Part shown: in pieces, positions 36,585-45,238 of the stretch
Layout: every line of letters begins with the position of its first letter
Position numbering within the stretch: the first letter of the stretch is position 1
NCBI RefSeq assembly: GCF_001005825.1
Contig: NZ_LBHV01000007.1
Coordinates: 310,001-374,000 of the forward strand
Reading direction: 5' to 3'
Origin: Rhizobium sp. LC145
Lineage (GTDB): Bacteria; Pseudomonadota; Alphaproteobacteria; Rhizobiales; Rhizobiaceae
DNA: 64,000 nucleotides
Notes under the pieces: generated by a model
Told to the model about the DNA's origin: nothing
Seen by the model: only the letters and a program-made list of their open reading frames with translations
The model's database searches: none
Made by a program: the position numbers and the translations under genes

Positions 36585-37580
36585 ATGCTTCTTGTTCCGC
36601 CTGCCATTCCCGGTCTCGTCTGGGCCTATCATTTCCATCCTGGCTCTTCCTCCTGTACCCGCCTTCCGGCCGAGGCCAACCGTAGCGATCTCGACATCGG
36701 CGAAGGGTTCCTCTGGCTGCATCTCAACCTCGCGGACAGCCGCGTCACCTCGTTTCTGGAGGGGCTCGAAGGCCTTACGCCTGCGGCCGTCGCGGCGCTC
36801 ACCACCCATGACACGCACGCGACCATCACGCTCGACGAACAGCTCGTCCATGGCACGCTGGTAGATTTCCAGCGGGAGTTCGACAGCGAGACCAGGGATA
36901 TCGGCTGGCTGCACTTTTTCGTTTCTAACAGGATCATCATCACCACCCGGCTGCAGCCGCTGCGCTCGATCGACCGCGTACGCGGAGCGGTCGAGAAGAA
37001 CGCCTCGCGTTTCAAACGCCCGATCGACGTCTTCGAAACCATCGTCGCGGAATTCCAACGCACGCTGATTACGCTGGTGATGGAGCTGACGGAGGAGCTG
37101 AACCTCATCGAGGATTTCGTCTACGACAACGCGCCCCGCGACGAGCGGCGAAAGCTCGCGCCGGTTCGGCGGACCGTCGTAAGACTGCATCGTCACTTGC
37201 GTACGGTGCTGACCCTGCTCAGGCGCGCGGCGGCCTCCGAAGACGACGAGATGCCGGAAGGTTTCGACGATGTCGCCTCCCGGCTGATGAACAGGCTGGA
37301 AGCCGTGGATCACGACGTCTATGCGCTGCAGGAGCGGGCAAGACTGCTGCACGAGGAGATCGATTCGAAGCTTTCCTCGGAGACGAACCGCCACCTTTAC
37401 ATCCTGTCGCTGATGACCGCCTTCCTGCTGCCGCCATCCCTGGTGACGGGCTTTTTCGGCATGAACACCTCGTCGCTTCCCTTCGCCGAAGGCATAGGAG
37501 GAACAGCCTTTGCCGTCGGTTTCATCCTGTTTTCTGTGGCGGCGGCATGGTGGGTGCTGCGGCGAGCGGGAATCCTCTAG
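36585..37580 (+). CDS. CorA-family divalent cation transporter
   Basis: A 331-residue protein. A soluble alpha/beta N-terminal domain with long coiled helices (EFQRTLITLVMELTEELNLIEDFVYD, ALQERARLLHEEIDSKLSSETNRHLYILSL; each quoted in part) leads to two C-terminal transmembrane helices with FFGMNTSSLPF, i.e. the CorA GMN selectivity motif but followed by TSSLPF instead of the MPEL of CorA proper, a feature of ZntB-like members. It transports Mg2+, Co2+ or Zn2+; which is uncertain. The ATG at 36585 gives family length. Confidence 0.88.
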   Translation: MLLVPPAIPGLVWAYHFHPGSSSCTRLPAEANRSDLDIGEGFLWLHLNLADSRVTSFLEGLEGLTPAAVAALTTHDTHATITLDEQLVHGTLVDFQREFDSETRDIGWLHFFVSNRIIITTRLQPLRSIDRVRGAVEKNASRFKRPIDVFETIVAEFQRTLITLVMELTEELNLIEDFVYDNAPRDERRKLAPVRRTVVRLHRHLRTVLTLLRRAAASEDDEMPEGFDDVASRLMNRLEAVDHDVYALQERARLLHEEIDSKLSSETNRHLYILSLMTAFLLPPSLVTGFFGMNTSSLPFAEGIGGTAFAVGFILFSVAAAWWVLRRAGIL

Positions 37581-37589
37581 AAACGAGAA

Positions 37590-37617
37590 AACCCGCCCGG
37601 CTTTCACCGGACGGGTT
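37590..37617. terminator. Hairpin terminator between CorA gene and first BA14K gene
   Basis: An 11-bp stem with one mismatch (AACCCGCCCGG and CCGGACGGGTT, six-base loop) sits between the two convergent genes. The minus-strand copy is followed by TTTT, so it serves the BA14K gene best and may also end the CorA transcript. Confidence 0.7.
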
Positions 37618-37644
37618 CATCAAGCTCTTATTCAGACTGGCCGA

Positions 37645-38175
37645 TCAGTAGTAGGGCGAAAGGCACTGCTGGCGCGGCCCGTTATAGGGCTGGAAGGTGT
37701 TGCTGTAGCTGTCATAGGACCGATAGCGGGTAGCGCACCAGTCGTAGTGACGCGGGTTGAGGTTACCTGCGACCGGAGCCGGAGCCGGAGCCGGCTCGAC
37801 ATAGCGCGGTGCGGCAACGGCGCCGCCGATCACCGCCCCGGCGGCAAAGGCCGCGAGCGGGAACCAATAACCTTCATGGTAGCGATAGCCGGCGCGGCGA
37901 TCACGGTAGCCGCGATGGCCGTTGTAATAGCCCTCGCGATAGCCGCGGCGGTAATCGCGGCGGGATTCCCGCCAGTCGCGGCGATCGCGCCAATCGCCAC
38001 GGTCGCGCCAGTCACGCCGGCCGTCCCAGTCGCGATACTGCACCTGCGTCACCTCGGAGGCGGCAGCCGGCTTATCGAGCGCCGGCAGCGGCATGGCCTG
38101 AGCCGGCACGAGGGAGCCGGCAAGCACGGCGGCGGAAAGACCGGAAACCGCGAGTTTCTTGAACAGCGTGAGCAT
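37645..38175 (-). CDS. BA14K family protein, copy 1
   Basis: A 176-residue secreted protein: signal peptide (LFKKLAVSGLSAAVLAGSLVPAQA), an Arg/Asp/Trp-rich repeat region of RDWRDR type units (about 46-75), a Tyr/Gly/Arg-rich core ending GYRDRRAGYRYHEGYWFPLA, a hydrophobic AAFAAGAVIGGAV segment, and the C-terminal BA14K motif HYDWCATRYRSYDSYSNTF...QQCLSPYY with two cysteines. The Brucella BA14K protein is an immunoreactive lectin-like factor; whether this copy binds carbohydrate is not known. GGAG seven bases upstream fixes the start at 38175. A paralogue lies 237 bases upstream on the same strand. Confidence 0.85.
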   Translation of the reverse strand: MLTLFKKLAVSGLSAAVLAGSLVPAQAMPLPALDKPAAASEVTQVQYRDWDGRRDWRDRGDWRDRRDWRESRRDYRRGYREGYYNGHRGYRDRRAGYRYHEGYWFPLAAFAAGAVIGGAVAAPRYVEPAPAPAPVAGNLNPRHYDWCATRYRSYDSYSNTFQPYNGPRQQCLSPYY

Positions 38176-38355
38176 TTCTATCTCCATTTCTAGTTGACCG
38201 GAACAGTTCCAGTCGGAGCGGCGCTTGCCTTCGGGCGAATAGTCATCCTCGAGGGCAGGCAACCCGTAAATCCGTCGCGATCCTAGGAAGATGATCCTGA
38301 ACCGGCGATTAACGATAGGGAATGGCTTCTTTGGGCTGAAACGAAGGCGAAATAT

Positions 38356-38388
38356 GAAAAATCCCGCTCGGATTTCTCCGGGCGGGAT
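38356..38388 (-). terminator. Terminator after second BA14K gene
   Basis: ATCCCGCTCGG and CCGGGCGGGAT form an 11-bp stem with one mismatch and a six-base loop; on the minus strand five T follow. It separates the two BA14K genes, so each is probably transcribed on its own or with partial read-through. Confidence 0.8.
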
Positions 38389-38412
38389 GGTTCCGTAGAT
38401 CTTTCGGATTCG

Positions 38413-38868
38413 TCAATACGGCGAGTTGCAAATGCGGCGCACGCCGGGGCTCGACACGTAAGTGTTGTCCGATGCGCGATAGGTCCGGTAGCGGTTCTCG
38501 CACCAGGCATAGTGGCTGTTGCTATAGTCGCCGCGCGGAACGACCGGCCGCGCCTGCGTGGCGCCGCCGATGATCGCGCCGGCCGCGAAAGCCGCGAGCG
38601 GGAACCAATAGCCATTGTGGAAACGATAGCCCGGACGGCGATCACGGTAGCCGCGATGGCCGTTGTAATAGCCCTCGCGATAACCACGGCGGTAGTCGCG
38701 GCGACGCTCCCAACGATCGCGGTCGCGATACTGCACGTCGGTTATGATACCGGATGCCGCCGGCTGGGGCATGGCGGGCATGGTGAAGGCCTGGGCCGGG
38801 CCGATGCCGGTGATCGTCATGACCAGGGCGGCGGCAGCGGCGGCCAAGCGTAAACGAAGAGCATTCAT
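38413..38868 (-). CDS. BA14K family protein, copy 2
   Basis: A 151-residue paralogue of the neighbouring BA14K protein: signal peptide ending ITGIGPAQA, shorter Arg-rich region (YRDRDRWERRRDYRRGYREG), the same core GYYNGHRGYRDRRPGYRF...GYWFPLAAFAAGAIIGG and the C-terminal HYAWCENRYRTYRASDNTY...RRICNSPY. It lacks the expanded RDWRDR repeat of copy 1. A 47-base stretch (38636-38682) is identical to 37895-37941 in copy 1, evidence of recent tandem duplication or gene conversion. Confidence 0.85.
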   Translation of the reverse strand: MNALRLRLAAAAAALVMTITGIGPAQAFTMPAMPQPAASGIITDVQYRDRDRWERRRDYRRGYREGYYNGHRGYRDRRPGYRFHNGYWFPLAAFAAGAIIGGATQARPVVPRGDYSNSHYAWCENRYRTYRASDNTYVSSPGVRRICNSPY

Positions 38869-38954
38869 GTCGGTGCTTCCCCTGCAGGAGTTGGACGAGC
38901 CACAACGCAGTCACCGCGATTTTGTTCCAAGCCACTGGAAATTCAGGGGATTCT

Positions 38955-40046
38955 TCAGGCTTCCACCTCGATATCACCCTTGGGGCGCGAGCAGCAGGCG
39001 AGGATGTAGCCCTCCTCGATATCCTCATCGAGAATGCCGCCATTGTGGTTCATCTCCACCTCGCCCGAAAGCAGCATGACCCGGCAGGTGCCGCAGAGAC
39101 CGGATTCGCAGGCCGCCGGGATGCGTACCCCGTTCGCGCGCGCCGTCATCAGCACCGTCTGGCCGGGCTGGGCGGAAATCTGCTTGCCGGAGGAGGAGAA
39201 GGCGATGGTCGCCAGAGCCTCGCCATCGGCGGTGGTCGCGGGCAATTCCTCGACCGAGGGCTGGGCCGGCTGGAAACTCTCCTGATGGTAACGCCGCATG
39301 TCGAAACCCGAGGCTTCGAGCAGCGAGCGCACCGCCGCCATGAACGGTTCCGGGCCACAGCAGAAGACCGTCCGGTCCAGGAAATCGGGTGCGAGCAGCG
39401 CGATCTTCGCCTTGTCCACCATGCCCTTCAGGCCCGACCAGAGATCGGTGCGGCCGCATTGCTCGACGATGAAGCCGAGCGACAGTTTCGGCATGAAGCG
39501 GGCCATATATTCCAGCTCGTGCCGGAAGATGATGTCGGAGGGCGAGCGCGAGCAATTCAGGAAAACGATATCGCTCTGCGGCGCCCGGTCACTCATGTCG
39601 CGGGTCATCGACATCATCGGCGTGATGCCGGAGCCCGCCGAAATGAAGAGGTATTTCTCGCCCGGATGCCGGACATAGGAAAAATCCCCGAGCGGACCGA
39701 AGGCCCGGATGCGCATGCCGGGCTTCAGGTTCTCGAACATCCAGCGGGTGCCGATGCTCTCCTTTTGCGCCTTCACCGTCACCGCCAGCGCATAGGGCCG
39801 CGAGGGGCTGGAGGAAAGCGTATAGGTCCGCATGACCGGTTCCGGGCCGACCGGCAGTTCCAGGGTCACGAACTGGCCCGGTACATAGCGGAACCAGTTC
39901 ATGCGGTCGGCGCGGAAGGTGAAGGTCATCACGTCGGGCGCTTCCGGCGTGACGGAGAGGCATTCGAGGAGATGCTGCCGGTCGTTCCAGGGCTTCATCT
40001 CGTCCAGATGCGGATAGGAAGTCGAAGCGGTGAGCGCCATGTTCAT
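38955..40046 (-). CDS. gbcB: Ferredoxin-reductase component of a Rieske oxygenase (GbcB-like)
   Basis: A 363-residue electron-transfer protein: an FAD domain (MRTYTLSSSPS, about 71-81), an NAD(P) domain (FISAGSGITPMMSMTRD about 130-146 and CCGPEPFMAAV about 225-235) and a C-terminal plant-type 2Fe-2S ferredoxin domain with CESGLCGTCRVM and the last ligand in ILACCSRP. It passes electrons from NAD(P)H to the Rieske oxygenase encoded one base upstream. By pairing and domain order it resembles GbcB of glycine-betaine demethylase; the assignment is by similarity. Confidence 0.85.
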   Translation of the reverse strand: MNMALTASTSYPHLDEMKPWNDRQHLLECLSVTPEAPDVMTFTFRADRMNWFRYVPGQFVTLELPVGPEPVMRTYTLSSSPSRPYALAVTVKAQKESIGTRWMFENLKPGMRIRAFGPLGDFSYVRHPGEKYLFISAGSGITPMMSMTRDMSDRAPQSDIVFLNCSRSPSDIIFRHELEYMARFMPKLSLGFIVEQCGRTDLWSGLKGMVDKAKIALLAPDFLDRTVFCCGPEPFMAAVRSLLEASGFDMRRYHQESFQPAQPSVEELPATTADGEALATIAFSSSGKQISAQPGQTVLMTARANGVRIPAACESGLCGTCRVMLLSGEVEMNHNGGILDEDIEEGYILACCSRPKGDIEVEA

Positions 40047-40047
40047 C

Positions 40048-41400
<1,353 letters not shown>

Positions 41401-41404
41401 TCAA

Positions 41405-41605
41405 GGCTGGTTTCCGGGCTCAGGAGCTGTCCCGAAGGACCGGCATGACACCTTCCCAGGCGGCCTTTGCGGCTTCTTTCCCAGTGGCATTTGCCATGCC
41501 TCGACACTCCACCACCGTTGCGGGGGCAGCGCCGGATCAGGGTGGTAAAACCCTCGCCGGCTTCCCAATTTTCCGCTCTTCCCTAGCAAGAGCGGCACCT
41601 TGAGC
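41405..41605 (-). promoter_or_regulatory. Cobalamin (B12) riboswitch in the gbcAB leader
   Basis: Read on the minus strand this stretch carries the full set of conserved cobalamin-riboswitch blocks in order: GGTGCC, GGGAAGCCGG, GCTGCCCCCGCAACGGTG (41513-41530), the B12 box GCCACTGGGAAA (41477-41488), GGGAAGGTGTC and finally CTGAGCCCGGAAACC. The oxygenase start lies about 115 bases beyond its 3' end, with a CAGGCG-AG-CGCCTG hairpin at 41338-41351 that could serve as the expression platform. Such elements turn genes off when adenosylcobalamin or methylcobalamin is plentiful. The rest of the 41290-41768 gap holds nothing else I recognise. Confidence 0.92.
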
Positions 41606-41768
41606 TTGAGGGCATATAATCACCGGTCCTCCTTGTCGCATAGGCGACAATGCGACATCCGCAGCCGTATTGACGACCGGCGACAAATGCCGCCAGCCTC
41701 CGTCGTTCCAGAGAAACGAGACGTTAATCGTCGGCCTCTAAATTCCGCGCGAAAACGGAGGGCGGGAC

Positions 41769-42380
41769 GTGCAGGCCAGGGGAAAGCTTCGCTATTACGA
41801 CAGCAGGGAGTATAGGCCCTATGTCGCGCCAGCGAAGGCGACCTATCACTCCGAATTCCTGCGCACCGGGCGCATTTCGCGCGCGCACCCCATCTGGGTT
41901 CCCGAGGAGCGGCGCTATCTCACCTATCAGGAAGTGGCCGACCGCACCGGCAAGAAACTCACGGTAGCCGGCGAGAAGAGCCATGAGCGGATCAACGGCT
42001 TTCACCGCTCCATCCGTTTCCCCAAGCTGATCTTCCACCGCACGCTCGAGGACAATCCGCATCTCGGCTATTGCCATGTGACGGCCGCGAGCACCCTCCT
42101 CTCGCGCCATGCGCAGGTGAGCTGGTCGTTCTACATCGCCAACTTCTTTTCCGAGATCGGCGAGAACGATCGGTTCTTCGAGCGCATCAACCCGGATTAT
42201 TCCCGCATGTTCTTTGCCGTCGCGATCGAGGGCGAAGCGGGCAAGCCGACGCGGCTCGACCGCTCGATCCGCGGGAACGGGCTCCTGTTCCAAACACGCG
42301 ACCCCAAGGAGGCGCTGAAGAACGTGCTTTTGCTCGGGGCGCCGGACGAGGCGGTTCGCGCCATCATCAAAAGGCTTTAA
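41769..42380 (+). CDS. Conserved hypothetical protein, unknown function
   Basis: A 203-residue soluble protein that I do not recognise with confidence. It starts ARGKLRYYDSREYRPY, has no signal peptide or membrane segment, and is rich in aromatic and basic residues (HRSIRFPKLIFHRTLEDNP). A GGAGGGCGGG precedes the GTG start, so it is well expressed in principle. It is divergent from the riboswitch-gbcAB unit and followed 33 bases later by the Sua5 gene on the same strand. Confidence 0.65.
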   Translation: MQARGKLRYYDSREYRPYVAPAKATYHSEFLRTGRISRAHPIWVPEERRYLTYQEVADRTGKKLTVAGEKSHERINGFHRSIRFPKLIFHRTLEDNPHLGYCHVTAASTLLSRHAQVSWSFYIANFFSEIGENDRFFERINPDYSRMFFAVAIEGEAGKPTRLDRSIRGNGLLFQTRDPKEALKNVLLLGAPDEAVRAIIKRL

Positions 42381-42413
42381 ACACGGCCTCCGCCGCGCTA
42401 TTGACGAGCGGAC

Positions 42414-43391
42414 ATGACCGCAGAGATCATCGATATCCGGCAGAACAGGGAACGCGCGCTGGCGCGGGCCTCGACCGTGCTTTCGGAAGGCTTTCCCATC
42501 GCGCTTCCGACCGAAACCGTCTACGGGCTTGCCGCAGACGCCACCAATCCCGCCGCGATCACCCGCATCTACGAGACCAAGGGCCGACCGCGCTTCAATC
42601 CGCTGATCTGCCATGTGGCCGATTTCGCCATGGCGGAGCGCTATGCGGAGTTCGATCCCATTTCCCGAAAGCTTGCGGAAGCCTTCTGGCCGGGGCCGCT
42701 CACCCTCATCCTGCCGCTGAGGGCCGGGAGCGGCATTCATGCACTCGCAACCGCCGGGCTCGATACCGTCGGCATCCGCATTCCGCGAGGCTTTGCCGGC
42801 GAGCTCATCCGCGTCCTCGATCGGCCGCTTGCCGCACCCAGCGCCAATACGTCCGGCAAGGTGAGCCCGACGAGTGCGGCCCATGTGGCTGAAGATCTCG
42901 GGGAAAAGCTGCAACTGATCCTCGATGGGGGTGCAGCACCAGTCGGCGTCGAATCCACCATCCTGCGCGTGGAGGACGGCGCGGTGCGGATGTTGCGCCC
43001 CGGTGGGGTGGCAGGCGAGGAGATCGAGAGGATCACCGGACTTCCGCTCATCCGCGCCGAAGGGCCTGTCGCGATCATCGAGGCGCCGGGCATGCTCGCC
43101 TCACACTATGCACCGACGGCCGCCGTGCGGCTGAACGCCAGCCATGTGGAGCCCGGCGAGGCCCTCATCCGCTTCGGCGACACTCCGATAACAGGGATCG
43201 AACCTGCCACGGCAGTTTTCGACTTGAGCCCTTCCGGCGATCTTGCGCAAGCCGCCGCAAACCTGTTCGACTATCTAAAACGGGCGGATGCCAGCGGAGC
43301 TAAGCGCATCGCCATCGGCCCAATCCCCAACGAGGGCTTGGGCGAAGCGATCAACGACCGGCTGGCGCGCGCGGCCGCGCCGAGAGAATAA
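42414..43391 (+). CDS. L-threonylcarbamoyladenylate synthase (Sua5/TsaC family)
   Basis: A 325-residue enzyme making threonylcarbamoyl-AMP for the t6A37 modification of ANN-decoding tRNAs. The YrdC domain has LPTETVYGLAADATNPAAI (residues about 31-49), the KGRPRFNPLICHV motif (about 58-70), PGPLTLIL and the SANTSGKVSPTSA block (about 143-155). The C-terminal extension after a linker (SHYAPTAAVRL...) is the Sua5 domain, so it is the long Sua5 form rather than short TsaC. Sixteen bases separate it from the next gene. Confidence 0.94.
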   Translation: MTAEIIDIRQNRERALARASTVLSEGFPIALPTETVYGLAADATNPAAITRIYETKGRPRFNPLICHVADFAMAERYAEFDPISRKLAEAFWPGPLTLILPLRAGSGIHALATAGLDTVGIRIPRGFAGELIRVLDRPLAAPSANTSGKVSPTSAAHVAEDLGEKLQLILDGGAAPVGVESTILRVEDGAVRMLRPGGVAGEEIERITGLPLIRAEGPVAIIEAPGMLASHYAPTAAVRLNASHVEPGEALIRFGDTPITGIEPATAVFDLSPSGDLAQAAANLFDYLKRADASGAKRIAIGPIPNEGLGEAINDRLARAAAPRE

Positions 43392-43406
43392 CGGGAGGAG
43401 TAGCCG

Positions 43407-44849
43407 ATGGACGTTCCGGGACCTGCGCCAGAAGTGCTGGAACACTTCGCGGCGATCGTCGGCGCCAATCACGTGCTGCGCGATCCACAGGACCTCGCAC
43501 CGCATCTCGTCGAGAACCGTGGCCTCTATCACGGCACCTCCCCCATGCTCTTGAAGCCCGGATCGACGGAAGAGGTTTCCGCCATCCTGAAGCTTGCCAG
43601 CGAGACGGGCACGCCCATCGTGCCGCAGACGGGCAATACCGGCCTCGTCGGCGGGCAGACGCCGCGCAGCACCGGCGGCGATCTCATCATCTCGCTCGAA
43701 CGCATGAACCGCATCCGCGACGTCGATCCGATCGCCAATGTGCTGGTGGCCGATGGCGGCGCAATCCTCGCCGACGTCCAAAGGGCAGCCGAATCCGTGG
43801 GCCGATTGTTCCCCCTGTCGCTCGGCTCGGAAGGCTCCTGCCGCATCGGCGGCAATCTTTCCACCAATGCCGGTGGCACGGCGGTGCTTGCCTATGGCAA
43901 TATGCGCCAGCTCTGCCTTGGGCTCGAAGTGGTGCTGCCGACCGGCGAAATCTGGGACGGGCTGCGCCGCCTCAAAAAGGACAATACCGGCTACGACCTG
44001 CGCGACCTCTTCATCGGCGCGGAGGGCACGCTCGGCATCATCACCGGTGCGGTGCTGAAACTCTTTCCGCAGCCGGTCGGCCATCAAGTGGCGCTGGCGG
44101 GCGTCAATTCGCCGGAGGATGCGCTGCTTCTCTTCGAGCGCGCCTCCAATCTCTGCGGCACGGCGCTGACCGGCTTCGAGCTCATGCCGCGGATCGGCAT
44201 CGAATTCACCACCCGCCACATTCCGGGCGTGCGCGATCCGTTTTCCCAACCGCATCCCTGGTACGCGCTGATCGATATCTCCACCTCGGATTCCGCCGAA
44301 ACCGCCGAGACGATGGTGCAATCCCTGCTTGGGCAAGGCTTCGAGGCCGGCCTCGTACGTGACGCGGTGATCGCCTCCTCCGTGGCGCAGCAGAAGGCGC
44401 TCTGGCACATGCGCGAAAGCATGTCGGACGCGCAGAAGCCGGAGGGAGGTTCGATCAAGCACGACGTCTCCGTGCCGGTCTCGCGCATTCCAGCCTTCAT
44501 GGCGGAAGCCGAAAAGGCGGTGCTGGCGGCGATGCCCGGCGCACGTATCTGCGCCTTCGGCCATCTCGGCGACGGCAATATCCATTACAACATCTCCCAG
44601 CCCATCGGCCCGGACATAGAGGCCGACAAGCCCGCCTTCCTGGCCCGCTGGCGGGAGATGAACGAGATCGTGCACGGCATCGTGCTGGCCGAAGGCGGCT
44701 CCATTTCCGCCGAACACGGCATCGGCCAGTTGAAACGCGACGAGCTGGCGCATATCCGCCCCGCGATCGAGATCGAGCTGATGCGGCGCATCAAGCGCGC
44801 CTTTGATCCCGCCGGCATCATGAACCCCGGCAAGGTGGTCGAGGCGTGA
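43407..44849 (+). CDS. FAD-binding 2-hydroxyacid dehydrogenase (D-2-hydroxyglutarate/glycolate-oxidase GlcD type)
   Basis: A 480-residue flavoenzyme with an FAD_binding_4 domain (VPQTGNTGLVGGQTPRSTGG, residues about 73-92; LGSEGSCRIGGNLSTNAGG, about 138-156) and an FAD-oxidase C-terminal domain ending GGSISAEHGIGQLKRDEL and MNPGKVVEA. It oxidises a D-2-hydroxyacid; D-2-hydroxyglutarate, D-lactate and glycolate are all possible. The stop TGATG overlaps the start of a ModE-like protein gene, suggesting an operon. Confidence 0.88.
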   Translation: MDVPGPAPEVLEHFAAIVGANHVLRDPQDLAPHLVENRGLYHGTSPMLLKPGSTEEVSAILKLASETGTPIVPQTGNTGLVGGQTPRSTGGDLIISLERMNRIRDVDPIANVLVADGGAILADVQRAAESVGRLFPLSLGSEGSCRIGGNLSTNAGGTAVLAYGNMRQLCLGLEVVLPTGEIWDGLRRLKKDNTGYDLRDLFIGAEGTLGIITGAVLKLFPQPVGHQVALAGVNSPEDALLLFERASNLCGTALTGFELMPRIGIEFTTRHIPGVRDPFSQPHPWYALIDISTSDSAETAETMVQSLLGQGFEAGLVRDAVIASSVAQQKALWHMRESMSDAQKPEGGSIKHDVSVPVSRIPAFMAEAEKAVLAAMPGARICAFGHLGDGNIHYNISQPIGPDIEADKPAFLARWREMNEIVHGIVLAEGGSISAEHGIGQLKRDELAHIRPAIEIELMRRIKRAFDPAGIMNPGKVVEA

Positions 44850-45229
44850 TGGCCCGCGAACCGAAACTGACGATCCGCCTCGATCTGGAAAACGGGGTGC
44901 GCCTCGGGCCCGGCAAGGCGCAGCTTCTGGAGCTGATCGCCGAGCATGGTTCGATCCGCGCGGCCGGCGCGGCGATCGGCATGTCCTACCGCCGGGCATG
45001 GCTGCTCGGCGACGAGATCAACCGGATGTTCCGCGAGCCGTCGATCTCCACCCGCCACGGCGGGAAGTCCGGCGGCGGCGCCGGGCTGACTCCTTTCGGA
45101 CAGGAACTGCTCGCCCGATACCGGCAGATGGAAGAAGCCGCCCGAGAAGCGATGCGCAAGGACCTCGCCTGGCTCGAAGCGAAGGCGGACCCGGCCTACG
45201 AGCCCCGCGACAAGACCGAGGACGGTTGA
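44849..45229 (+). CDS. ModE N-terminal-type winged-helix protein (LysR-like HTH only)
   Basis: A 126-residue protein with an N-terminal winged helix: GPGKAQLLELIAEHGSIRAAGAAIGMSYRRAWLLGDEINRMF (residues about 20-61, quoted in part) is the ModE/LysR-type HTH seen in molybdenum regulators. There is no TOBE molybdate-binding domain, so it is a DNA-binding domain alone. The GG(K)SGGGAGLTPFGQELL segment is the usual wing. Target genes and effector are unknown. Its ATG overlaps the upstream stop by one base. Confidence 0.8.
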   Translation: MAREPKLTIRLDLENGVRLGPGKAQLLELIAEHGSIRAAGAAIGMSYRRAWLLGDEINRMFREPSISTRHGGKSGGGAGLTPFGQELLARYRQMEEAAREAMRKDLAWLEAKADPAYEPRDKTEDG

Positions 45230-45238
45230 GCGTCTCGC

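Noticed and set aside
37645..38868. Possible CRISPR or satellite array suggested by repeated CGCGAT-like units
   Set aside because: The repeats are in-frame RDWRDR/YRRGYREG codons of BA14K genes, with no regular spacers.
41600..41815. Small plus-strand open frame across the riboswitch promoter region
   Set aside because: It overlaps the riboswitch end and the start of the next gene in another frame, and has no recognisable product.
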